Shown here in pieces: positions 1 to 5,803 of a stretch of 9,881 bases of DNA. The position numbers and the translations under genes were made by a program. Position 1 is the stretch's first letter. Every line of letters starts with the position of its first letter. The DNA comes from Candidatus Fonsibacter sp. (GTDB taxonomy: Bacteria > Pseudomonadota > Alphaproteobacteria > Pelagibacterales > Pelagibacteraceae): NCBI GenBank assembly GCA_009693745.1, contig SHWR01000039.1, positions 1 through 9,881 of the forward strand, written 5' to 3'. Under the pieces are notes generated by a model that worked only from the letters and a program-made list of their open reading frames with translations, had not been told where the DNA came from and made no database searches.

Positions 1-764
1 TAAATAATTTAGAGCAATCTGAAAAAGAAATTCAGCAAGTTGAAAAACTTGGCAAAGAATTTTTTTGGTACGCCAATTTAACAAGATTAAGATTTTTGCC
101 AAATATTAATTCTGACAAACAAATTAATTTGCTTGAGATTTTTTTAAAGACTAATGAATCTTTTTCTTCTGAAAAATACTTTGAATTAGCAAATTTTGTG
201 AGATCCAATAAAAACTACTTAAAATCTATAGAATTATATCAAAAATCGATAGCATTAAAAAAAAATTCAAGAGATGATGATTGGATTTATTATTATAATT
301 TAGCTATTAGTCAAGAACGTGCAGGAAAGTGGGATGAAGCAGAGAAAAATTTTTTTCAAGCTCTTAAAATTTCACCAAAGCAGGCTGAGGTTATGAATTA
401 TTTGGCATATAGCTGGCTAGAAAAAAAAATTAATTTAGAGAAAGCAAAAGAGATGTTGGTTGATGCTGTTAATATAAGTAAAGGACGAGGATATATTTTA
501 GATTCACTTGGTTGGGCATATTTTTTATTGAAAGATTTTGATAAAGCAGAGGAAACTTTGGAGATTGCCTATGAAAGGGAACCCTCTGAAGCAGTTATTT
601 ATGATCATTATGGAGATGTTCTTTGGGTTAATGGAAAAGAAATTCAAGCTAGATATGTTTGGCAAAATGCTATCAAACTAAAAAATATTGAGCAGGATTT
701 AAAAGAATCTATAAATAAAAAAATAATTTTTGGATTAGATGATGCTTATAAAAACAAGTCTTAA
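1..764 (+). CDS. TPR-repeat protein, 3' part (5' end outside the window)
   Basis: The reading frame is already open at position 3 and stays open to the TAA at 762-764, giving 253 visible residues. The first in-frame start-like codon (TTG at 96) is therefore internal and the true start lies upstream of the window. The visible part is a run of about four or five tetratricopeptide repeats. The clearest are around visible residues 167-188 (DSLGWAY...DFDKAEETLE, with the usual W-LG-Y-A-F-A spacing) and 201-212 (DHYGDVLWVNGK). TPRs form helical hairpins that bind other proteins, and nothing here shows an enzyme. Alphaproteobacteria often carry a long TPR protein of this type, commonly with an N-terminal export signal, directly before ispE. 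Export cannot be judged here because the N-terminus is missing. The last 26 bp overlap ispE, suggesting co-transcription and possible translational coupling. Confidence 0.85.
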   Translation, partial: NNLEQSEKEIQQVEKLGKEFFWYANLTRLRFLPNINSDKQINLLEIFLKTNESFSSEKYFELANFVRSNKNYLKSIELYQKSIALKKNSRDDDWIYYYNLAISQERAGKWDEAEKNFFQALKISPKQAEVMNYLAYSWLEKKINLEKAKEMLVDAVNISKGRGYILDSLGWAYFLLKDFDKAEETLEIAYEREPSEAVIYDHYGDVLWVNGKEIQARYVWQNAIKLKNIEQDLKESINKKIIFGLDDAYKNKS

Positions 765-1617
765 AGCTTATGGCAAAATAAATTTATATTTAAAAGTAAT
801 CAAGAAATTAAAAAATAAGTATCATGAAATAGAAACGTTATTCTGCTTTATTGATATTTATGATCATATTTTTATAACTTCTAATAAAATAAATAACCAG
901 ATCATTTTTACTGGAAAATTTTCTAAAGGAATAAGCAATACTAATAATACAGTATTAAAATTAATAAATATTTTAAAAAAATATCCAAAATTCAATAAAC
1001 ATAAATTTAAAATAAAAATTATAAAAAATATACCACAAGGTTCTGGATTTGGGGGTGGATCTGTCAATGTTTCTGCTTTACTTGTGTATTTTAATAAACG
1101 TCTTAAATTGAATTTAAAAAAAAAAACAATTTCCCTAATATGTAATAAAATAGGCGCTGATGTTGAATCTTCGTTGAATACTAATTTTAAGATTCTACAT
1201 GGTCATAATAATAAAATTATAGAATTTAATAAAAAGCCGAAATTTAATTTATTATTAGTTTATCCCAATTGTTTTAATGCTACAAAAAAAATCTATCTTT
1301 CGAATAAAATACTTTCGAAAAGAAGTAATTCTGAAATTTCTATTTTAAAGAAGAATTTTTTAAACTTGAATTATTTGTTTAAATTTTTAAATTATAAAGG
1401 TAACGATCTAGAACAGAGTGCTTTTAAAAATAGTAAAACAATATTAAAAATTTTAACTTTCCTTAAGAAATTAAGAGGTTGTAAGTTAGCAAGAATGACT
1501 GGCAGTGGCTCTGCTTGTTTTGCTATTTTTGAAAATAACTCGCAGTTAGCCAATGCTATTCTTATTCTAAAAAAACATTATAAAAGTTATTGGATAAGGA
1601 AAGCAAAAATAATATAA
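739..1617 (+). CDS. ispE: 4-diphosphocytidyl-2-C-methyl-D-erythritol kinase
   Basis: This GHMP-family kinase phosphorylates the 2-hydroxyl of CDP-methylerythritol with ATP in the cytoplasmic MEP pathway to isopentenyl diphosphate. At 292 residues it has the usual family length. Visible motifs are GKINLYLKV near the N-terminus (K13 matches the catalytic lysine), the glycine-rich ATP loop PQGSGFGGGS at 99-108, GADV at 139-142 (D141 matches the catalytic aspartate), NDLE at 222-225 and the C-terminal GHMP motif MTGSGSACFA at 253-262. After GADV most relatives have a proline, where this protein has glutamate. Two consecutive ATGs (739 and 742) are possible starts. Both lie inside the end of the upstream TPR gene, and no Shine-Dalgarno sequence is obvious. 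The protein is very rich in Lys, Asn and Ile, as expected from the base composition. A GHMP kinase identity is very secure, and IspE fits better than homoserine or mevalonate kinase. Confidence 0.95.
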   Translation: MMLIKTSLKAYGKINLYLKVIKKLKNKYHEIETLFCFIDIYDHIFITSNKINNQIIFTGKFSKGISNTNNTVLKLINILKKYPKFNKHKFKIKIIKNIPQGSGFGGGSVNVSALLVYFNKRLKLNLKKKTISLICNKIGADVESSLNTNFKILHGHNNKIIEFNKKPKFNLLLVYPNCFNATKKIYLSNKILSKRSNSEISILKKNFLNLNYLFKFLNYKGNDLEQSAFKNSKTILKILTFLKKLRGCKLARMTGSGSACFAIFENNSQLANAILILKKHYKSYWIRKAKII

Positions 1618-1618
1618 C
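1590..1618 (+). promoter_or_regulatory. Candidate sigma-70-type promoter for tRNA-Gln
   Basis: TTGGAT at 1590-1595 resembles a -35 box (TTGACA, 4 of 6). It is followed by a 17-bp spacer and TATAAC at 1613-1618 (TATAAT, 5 of 6). Transcription would start near 1625, giving a leader of about 14 nt before the tRNA. It overlaps the end of ispE. In such AT-rich DNA chance matches are common, so this is only a candidate. Read-through from ispE is the alternative. Confidence 0.3.
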
Positions 1619-1638
1619 CTTATTTCTAAAATAAATAT

Positions 1639-1712
1639 TGGGGCTTAGCCAAGCGGTAAGGCAGCGGGTTTTGATCCCGCCATCCCAGGTTCGAATCCTG
1701 GAGCCCCAGCCA
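1639..1712 (+). tRNA. tRNA-Gln (anticodon UUG)
   Basis: A complete cloverleaf can be drawn by hand. The acceptor strands TGGGGCT (1639-1645) and AGCCCCA (1702-1708) pair fully. The D stem is GCC/GGC (1648-1650, 1660-1662). The anticodon stem GCGGG/CCCGC (1664-1668, 1676-1680) holds the loop TTTTGAT with anticodon TTG at 1671-1673. The T stem CCAGG/CCTGG (1685-1689, 1697-1701) encloses TTCGAAT. The discriminator base is G1709 and CCA is encoded at 1710-1712. UUG reads CAA and, by wobble, CAG glutamine codons. The gene sits 21 bp after ispE. Its final A is also the first base of the ATG of the next gene. Its local GC content is far above the surroundings, as normal for a stable RNA in an AT-rich genome. 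Confidence 0.98.
1700..1703 (+). promoter_or_regulatory. Shine-Dalgarno-like GGAG inside the tRNA, 8 nt before the next ATG
   Basis: GGAG spans the 3' strand of the T stem and the first bases of the 3' acceptor strand of tRNA-Gln. Its distance to the ATG at 1712 (8 nt) is ideal for a ribosome binding site. These bases are fixed by tRNA structure, so the match may be coincidental. In a folded tRNA precursor the site would be base-paired and hidden. It is noted because it bears on where the downstream gene starts. Confidence 0.25.
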
Positions 1713-2200
1713 TGATAAAAATAATTGTTGTGATAAGAGAAGAAAAAAAATCAGATAATAAAAAAATACTTTTACTCGAAGAAGATGTTTTGGGCCCAGG
1801 AAGATATGCCAGGCCCAGTTTTAGATTAAGGGAAAATCTGGAACATAATGCAAAATATTCAAAAGTTTATTGTCAAGGTCAGAAAATAATTGGAAGTATC
1901 CGATATTTTAATTGCAAAATACAAAATCAGAATGGTTTAATGTTAGGACCTTTAATAGTTGATCAGAAGTTTAAAGGAAGAGGAATAGGTAGAGAATTAG
2001 TTAACAAAAGTATGAGTGGAATAAATCAGGGGAATATTAATTTTATTATTTTAATAGGAGAATTTGATTATTACGGACAATTTGGTTTTGAAGTAAATAC
2101 TAATATATATTTTACATTGAATGTTAGAAAAGAAAAAGTTTTATTAAAAAAGTTATCAGAAAAAGATAATATGTTTTCTGGCAGAATAGAATTATATTAA
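1712..2200 (+). CDS. GNAT-family N-acetyltransferase (YhbS-like)
   Basis: This 162-residue protein should transfer the acetyl group of acetyl-CoA to an amine, but its substrate cannot be read from the sequence. It spans one GNAT domain. Features include the N-terminal strand around IREEKKSD, then LGPGRYARPSFRLRE (28-41), the core strand LMLGPLIVD (76-84), the acetyl-CoA pyrophosphate loop KFKGRGIG (86-93, fitting R/Q-x-x-G-x-G with Lys in the first place) and YYGQFGF (120-126). This layout fits the COG3153/YhbS-type predicted acetyltransferases. The ATG shares its A with the CCA end of tRNA-Gln, so tRNA 3' processing would cut through the start codon. A GTG at 1730 (codon 7) would also keep the whole domain and is a real alternative start. 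The gene lies 8 bp before cca and is probably co-transcribed with it. Confidence 0.85.
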   Translation: MIKIIVVIREEKKSDNKKILLLEEDVLGPGRYARPSFRLRENLEHNAKYSKVYCQGQKIIGSIRYFNCKIQNQNGLMLGPLIVDQKFKGRGIGRELVNKSMSGINQGNINFIILIGEFDYYGQFGFEVNTNIYFTLNVRKEKVLLKKLSEKDNMFSGRIELY

Positions 2201-2208
2201 TATTTTCA

Positions 2209-3399
2209 ATGAAAAAATCATTTTTATTTTCAAAAGAAAATAAAAAAATAATTTCAATTCTAAATCCAATTAATTTAACAACCCATACTCAGTTTATTGG
2301 TGGATGCGTTAGAAGAGCAATAGAGGGAAAATTAACAACCGATATCGATTTAGCTACCGCTTATAGGCCGGAAGAAGTTAAGAGAATTTTGCTAAAAAAT
2401 AATTATAAAGTTTTAGATTCAGCAATTAAATATGGATCAATTTCAACTCACTCTAAAAATTATAAATATGAAATTACATCTTTAAGAAAAGATATAAAGC
2501 CTGATGGTAGACATACAAAAATTCAATTTATTAATAATTGGTTAGTGGATTCCTTAAGGAGAGATTTTACAATTAATGCAATTTATTGTGATAAGTTTGG
2601 AAAGATTTTTGATCCAGTGAATGGAATTAAGGATTTAAAAAATAAAAAAATTAATTTTATTGGAAGTCCAGATTTAAGAATTAAAGAAGATTATTTAAGA
2701 ATTTTAAGATTCATAAGATTTTCATTAGAATATAATTCTAATATTAAAAATTATAATATTATAAGAATTATTAATAACAATATTAAATTTTTAAAATTTA
2801 TCTCCAAAGAAAGATTATTTGTAGAGTTAAAAAAGATACTAGAGTTAGAAAATTTTTTTAATATTAATAATAACAGCTATTTTAAAAAAGTTATTAGCCA
2901 AGTATATAAAATAAAATTTTTCGAGAGATTAAATAGAGCTGAAATTTTAAATAAAAAATTAGGATTAAACCTAAATTATCTTCAATTACTTTCAGTATTA
3001 TTAGTAAATTATGATAAAAAAAATATATATTTTTCGAGAGAATTTAGATTATCTAACAAGGATAGAGATTATCTTAATTTTATTTATGAACAGTTTAAGT
3101 TATTAAAAAATGAAACTTATGATTATCAGGTAATTAGACGCCAAGTATATTTTTATAAAAAAGATTTAACTTTAGATTTTTTAAATTTTATTTTTTGTAT
3201 AAAAAAAGAAATTAATCTAAAGACTTTTATCAAATACAGACTTTTTATTAAAAAATTAAAAGTTCCAACATTTCCTATTTCTGGAGATTTTTTAATTAAA
3301 AAAGGATTTAAACAAGGAAAAAAGCTAGGAAATAAATTGGAATCTCTAAGAAATTCTTGGATTAAAAATAACTTTAAATTAAATTTGCGAAATATTTAA
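2209..3399 (+). CDS. cca: CCA tRNA nucleotidyltransferase / poly(A) polymerase family protein
   Basis: This class II nucleotidyltransferase of 396 residues most likely adds or repairs the 3'-CCA end of tRNAs using CTP and ATP. Visible motifs are FIGGCVRR (29-36), DIDLAT with the metal-binding carboxylates D45 and D47, SLRKDIKPDGRHT (91-103), RRDFTINA (117-124) and the nucleotide-selecting region RIKEDYLRILRFIRF (157-171). The C-terminal half is Lys/Asn/Ile-rich and poorly conserved, as is usual. The GGxVR motif is normally followed by Asp, but here residue 36 is Arg, which is unusual for the family. The local tRNA-Gln already encodes CCA, so repair may be its main job if other tRNA genes do too. 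A poly(A) polymerase role cannot be excluded from sequence alone. No clear ribosome binding site precedes the ATG. Confidence 0.88.
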   Translation: MKKSFLFSKENKKIISILNPINLTTHTQFIGGCVRRAIEGKLTTDIDLATAYRPEEVKRILLKNNYKVLDSAIKYGSISTHSKNYKYEITSLRKDIKPDGRHTKIQFINNWLVDSLRRDFTINAIYCDKFGKIFDPVNGIKDLKNKKINFIGSPDLRIKEDYLRILRFIRFSLEYNSNIKNYNIIRIINNNIKFLKFISKERLFVELKKILELENFFNINNNSYFKKVISQVYKIKFFERLNRAEILNKKLGLNLNYLQLLSVLLVNYDKKNIYFSREFRLSNKDRDYLNFIYEQFKLLKNETYDYQVIRRQVYFYKKDLTLDFLNFIFCIKKEINLKTFIKYRLFIKKLKVPTFPISGDFLIKKGFKQGKKLGNKLESLRNSWIKNNFKLNLRNI

Positions 3400-3415
3400 T
3401 TCTTTAATTAAATAT
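3392..3415. terminator. AT-only hairpin between convergent cca and greA (possible bidirectional terminator)
   Basis: ATATTTAATT (3392-3401) and AATTAAATAT (3406-3415) form a perfect 10-bp inverted repeat with the 4-nt loop CTTT. It covers both stop codons (cca 3397-3399, greA 3408-3410), exactly where two convergent transcripts should end. The stem has no G or C and neither side is followed by a clean run of U, so it is not a classic intrinsic terminator. It could instead stabilise or block the RNA ends. Confidence 0.4.
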
Positions 3416-3899
3416 ATTTAACTTCAATAATTTCATAATTTTTCTCTCCAGCTGGAGTTTTGACAGAGACAAAATCGCCACTATGTTTTGAAACAAGTTC
3501 TAATGCAATTGGTGATTTATAAAATAAAAGACCTTCTTTTGCATTTGCTTCATCTTTACCAACAATTTTGTATTTTTTTTTCTCTTTTGTTTCTATATCT
3601 AATAAAATGATTGTCGATCCAAAAATTACTTTTTTGTCATTCTTAATTTTTGTAACATCAACAACATTAGCAGTTGCTATGGTCGTTTCAATTTCTTGAA
3701 TTCTTCTTTCATTATGACCTTGTTCCTCTTTTGCAGCGTGGTACTCAGCATTTTCTTTGAGATCACCATGAGCCCTTGCTTCTGAAATAGCTTTTACAAT
3801 CCTAGGTCTAGTCATAGATATTCTTTCTTGTAATTCAATTTTAATTTTTTCTAACCCGTGAGGAGTAATTGCTTCTTTTTCCATTAAGATTTTTACCAT
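3408..3899 (-). CDS. greA: Transcription elongation factor GreA
   Basis: GreA enters the secondary channel of backtracked RNA polymerase and stimulates cleavage of the 3' end of the transcript, releasing stalled complexes. The N-terminal coiled coil covers roughly residues 11-80. Its tip motif ARAHGDLKENAEYHAAKEEQ (41-60) holds the acidic residues D46 and E49. The C-terminal FKBP-like domain follows, with the usual ending around SPIALELVSKHSGDFVSV. Two starts are possible: ATG 3897-3899, overlapping the end of hemF by 7 bp, and ATG 3882-3884 (Met6). From Met6 the protein is 158 residues and the acidic pair becomes D41/E44, as in E. coli GreA, so Met6 is the better start. It is the last gene of the trmL-hemF-greA operon. 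Confidence 0.96.
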   Translation of the reverse strand: MVKILMEKEAITPHGLEKIKIELQERISMTRPRIVKAISEARAHGDLKENAEYHAAKEEQGHNERRIQEIETTIATANVVDVTKIKNDKKVIFGSTIILLDIETKEKKKYKIVGKDEANAKEGLLFYKSPIALELVSKHSGDFVSVKTPAGEKNYEIIEVKYI

Positions 3900-4735
3900 T
3901 TTGCAAGTGGAGGAAGCGACATAAAAATAGCTTCAATGTTTCCATTGGTATTTAAACCAAATTTAGTACCGCGATCGTATAATAAATTGAACTCTACGTA
4001 CCTTCCTCTTTTAATTAATTGTTTTTCTTTATCTTTCTCATTCCATTTTAATAACATTTTTTTTCTTATAATTTTAGAAGATAGTTTTAAAAAAGTCATT
4101 CCAACATCCTTTGTATAATTAAAATCTTTATTCCAATTATTAGAATTAAAGTAATCATAAAATATTCCACCGTCTCCTCTAGGCTCTTGTCTGTGTGGCA
4201 AATAAAAATATTGATCACAATTTTTTTTATGTTGATAATAATAATTTTTATTATGAAGATCACACATTTTTTTTATTTCTTGATGAAAATATTTTTTTTG
4301 ATTTAGATCTTTTATGCATGGAGTCATATCCATTCCTCCACCAAACCAAGATCTTGAAGTGACTATAAATCTAGTATTAAAATGAAATGCAGGAACTTTT
4401 GGATTTTTCATATGTGCCACGATAGAGATTCCGGAAGCCCAAAAAATAGGATTATTTAATGCTCCAGGAATTTTATCTCTAAATTCTTTATTAAATTTTC
4501 CTGAGACAGTTGAAATATTAACTCCAACTTTTTCAAAAACAGAACCATTCTCAATTAATGCAAATGTTCCACCTCCTTTAGAATTTCCGCCAGCATTCCA
4601 CTTCTTTCTTTTAAATGAAATTTTTTTTTTAGATTTGAGATATTCAATTCTTTCAAATTCTTTACAAATAGAATCTCTTAAATTTTCAAACCAATTCTTA
4701 GCAATAAATTTTTTTTCTTCTAAATTTAGATTCAT
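3893..4735 (-). CDS. hemF: Oxygen-dependent coproporphyrinogen III oxidase
   Basis: HemF decarboxylates two propionate side chains of coproporphyrinogen III with O2 to make protoporphyrinogen IX, a late step of haem synthesis in the cytoplasm. The family blocks are all present in order: GSVFEKVGVN (64-73), NPKVPAFHFNTRF (111-123, the conserved His-containing block), WFGGGMDMTP (130-139), LPHRQEPRGDGGIFYDYF (179-196), GRYVEFNLLYDRGTKFGL (244-261) and the C-terminal MSLPPLAKW (272-280). At 280 residues it is slightly shorter than E. coli HemF (about 299). Use of O2 indicates an aerobic organism. It starts 2 bp after trmL and its last bases overlap the first possible greA start, so the three genes are almost certainly one operon. 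The haem made here is needed by the cytochromes encoded across the divergent spacer. Confidence 0.97.
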   Translation of the reverse strand: MNLNLEEKKFIAKNWFENLRDSICKEFERIEYLKSKKKISFKRKKWNAGGNSKGGGTFALIENGSVFEKVGVNISTVSGKFNKEFRDKIPGALNNPIFWASGISIVAHMKNPKVPAFHFNTRFIVTSRSWFGGGMDMTPCIKDLNQKKYFHQEIKKMCDLHNKNYYYQHKKNCDQYFYLPHRQEPRGDGGIFYDYFNSNNWNKDFNYTKDVGMTFLKLSSKIIRKKMLLKWNEKDKEKQLIKRGRYVEFNLLYDRGTKFGLNTNGNIEAIFMSLPPLAKW

Positions 4736-4737
4736 TA

Positions 4738-5193
4738 TTAAATATTATAGTAATTATTTTGCCTAAGAGCTTCAGATAATACAATAGAAATAGAAGTTAC
4801 AACATTTAAAGATCTGGTATTTTTTGATATAGGTATCTTTAATCTTGCATTAACTATCTTATGAACAGAGTCTGGAACCCCGGCACTTTCTCTTCCAAAT
4901 AATATTGTATCTTCTTTTTTAAAATCAAAATTATAATAATTCTTTTTTGCTTTAGTGGTTAATAATATTATTCTTTTATTTTTCTTCGTTTTAATAAAAT
5001 CATCAAATGACTGATGTTTAATAATTTTACAATTTTTATAATAATCCATGTAGATGCTTTTGAGTCTTTTTTCGTCAAATTGAAATCCACAAGGCTCAAT
5101 AATTTCTAAAGTTGCATTTAAACATGCACATAATCTTATGGTTGCAGCTGTATTTTGAGGGATATCAGGCTGAAATAAAGCAATATTAATCAT
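4738..5193 (-). CDS. trmL: tRNA (cytidine/uridine-34-2'-O)-methyltransferase, SPOUT family
   Basis: TrmL (formerly YibK) uses S-adenosylmethionine to methylate the ribose of the wobble nucleotide in certain leucine tRNAs. The protein is 151 residues, the normal length for this minimal SPOUT enzyme with its C-terminal trefoil knot. Visible family features are the N-terminal IALFQPDIPQNTAATIRLCA (4-23), IEPCGF (32-37), LFGRESAGVP (98-107) and the knot region NTRSLNVVTSISIVLSEALR (125-144), which form the SAM pocket. It is the first gene of the minus-strand operon with hemF and greA, transcribed away from petA across a 76-bp spacer. No ribosome binding site stands out. SpoU-type rRNA methyltransferases are related but longer, so TrmL is the best call. 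Confidence 0.94.
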   Translation of the reverse strand: MINIALFQPDIPQNTAATIRLCACLNATLEIIEPCGFQFDEKRLKSIYMDYYKNCKIIKHQSFDDFIKTKKNKRIILLTTKAKKNYYNFDFKKEDTILFGRESAGVPDSVHKIVNARLKIPISKNTRSLNVVTSISIVLSEALRQNNYYNI

Positions 5194-5240
5194 ATTAGAA
5201 ATTTATTATTTATGCGTCATTCTGGCTATGGAAAAGAAAA

Positions 5241-5262
5241 TAGTTTAGAAATAATTAAACTA
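5241..5262. promoter_or_regulatory. Inverted repeat next to the petA start (operator or 5'-UTR hairpin)
   Basis: TAGTTTA (5241-5247) and TAAACTA (5256-5262) are perfect reverse complements around the 8-nt spacer GAAATAAT. The repeat ends 7 nt before the petA ATG, in the only divergent promoter region of the window (5194-5269). It could be an operator for a dimeric repressor controlling petABC and perhaps trmL-hemF-greA, or a hairpin affecting petA translation. The left arm with its flank reads TTTAGAA, like half of an Irr/iron-control element, but the right arm does not match that element. I found no convincing -35/-10 pair for either direction. Confidence 0.3.
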
Positions 5263-5269
5263 AGTATCT

Positions 5270-5794
5270 ATGTCAGAAAATAATAATAATTCAGATAAAA
5301 AGAATAGAAGAGATTTTTTAACGGTTGTAACAACAGCTGTAGGGGCGGTTGGAGTTGGAGCAGCTGTTTGGCCACTTATAAATCAAATGAATCCAGATTC
5401 ATCAGTTAAAGCCCTTGCTTCTATTGAAGTAGATTTATCAAAAATTAAAGAAGGACAAGAAATAACAGTTCTGTGGAGAGGCAAACCTGTTTTTATAAAA
5501 AATAGAACTAAACAAGAGATCGCCAATGCTGAAAAAGTTGATCTTAAAGAATTAAAAGATCCTCAGCATGACAATAAAAGAGTTAAAAAATCTGAGTGGT
5601 TAGTTTTAGTTGGGGTTTGCACACATTTAGGCTGCGTTCCAATTAGTGGCAAAGGTGATTACGGTGGATGGTTCTGTCCTTGTCACGGTTCTCATTATGA
5701 TAGTTCTGGCAGAATTAGAAAAGGACCTGCTCCAACAAATTTAGAAGTTCCAACATATGAATTTGTTGGAGATAATAAAATTAAATTAGGATAA
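5270..5794 (+). CDS. petA: Ubiquinol-cytochrome c reductase iron-sulfur (Rieske) subunit
   Basis: The Rieske protein takes one electron from ubiquinol at the Qo site of the bc1 complex and passes it to cytochrome c1. At 174 residues it is of normal bacterial length. The N-terminus carries the twin-arginine motif NRRDFL (12-17), followed by a small-residue hydrophobic segment (about 17-38). This is the usual uncleaved Tat anchor that places the cluster domain in the periplasm. The [2Fe-2S] motifs are CTHLGC (117-122) and CPCHGSH (136-142). Ligands are C117, H119, C136 and H139, with C122-C138 as the disulfide. GPAP at 152-155 is the conserved proline loop. It heads the petABC operon, 9 bp before petB. 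No clear ribosome binding site is seen, and an inverted repeat lies just upstream. Confidence 0.98.
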   Translation: MSENNNNSDKKNRRDFLTVVTTAVGAVGVGAAVWPLINQMNPDSSVKALASIEVDLSKIKEGQEITVLWRGKPVFIKNRTKQEIANAEKVDLKELKDPQHDNKRVKKSEWLVLVGVCTHLGCVPISGKGDYGGWFCPCHGSHYDSSGRIRKGPAPTNLEVPTYEFVGDNKIKLG

Positions 5795-5803
5795 AAAATT
5801 ATT

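Noticed and set aside
864..1067. Minus-strand open frame opposite ispE
   Set aside because: It lies wholly within conserved ispE sequence, including the antisense of the GHMP glycine loop, and looks like a compositional shadow.
3936..4118. Plus-strand short frame opposite hemF, and a similar one opposite ychF (8691-8873)
   Set aside because: Both are antisense to conserved motifs of hemF or ychF and have no start signals or family resemblance.
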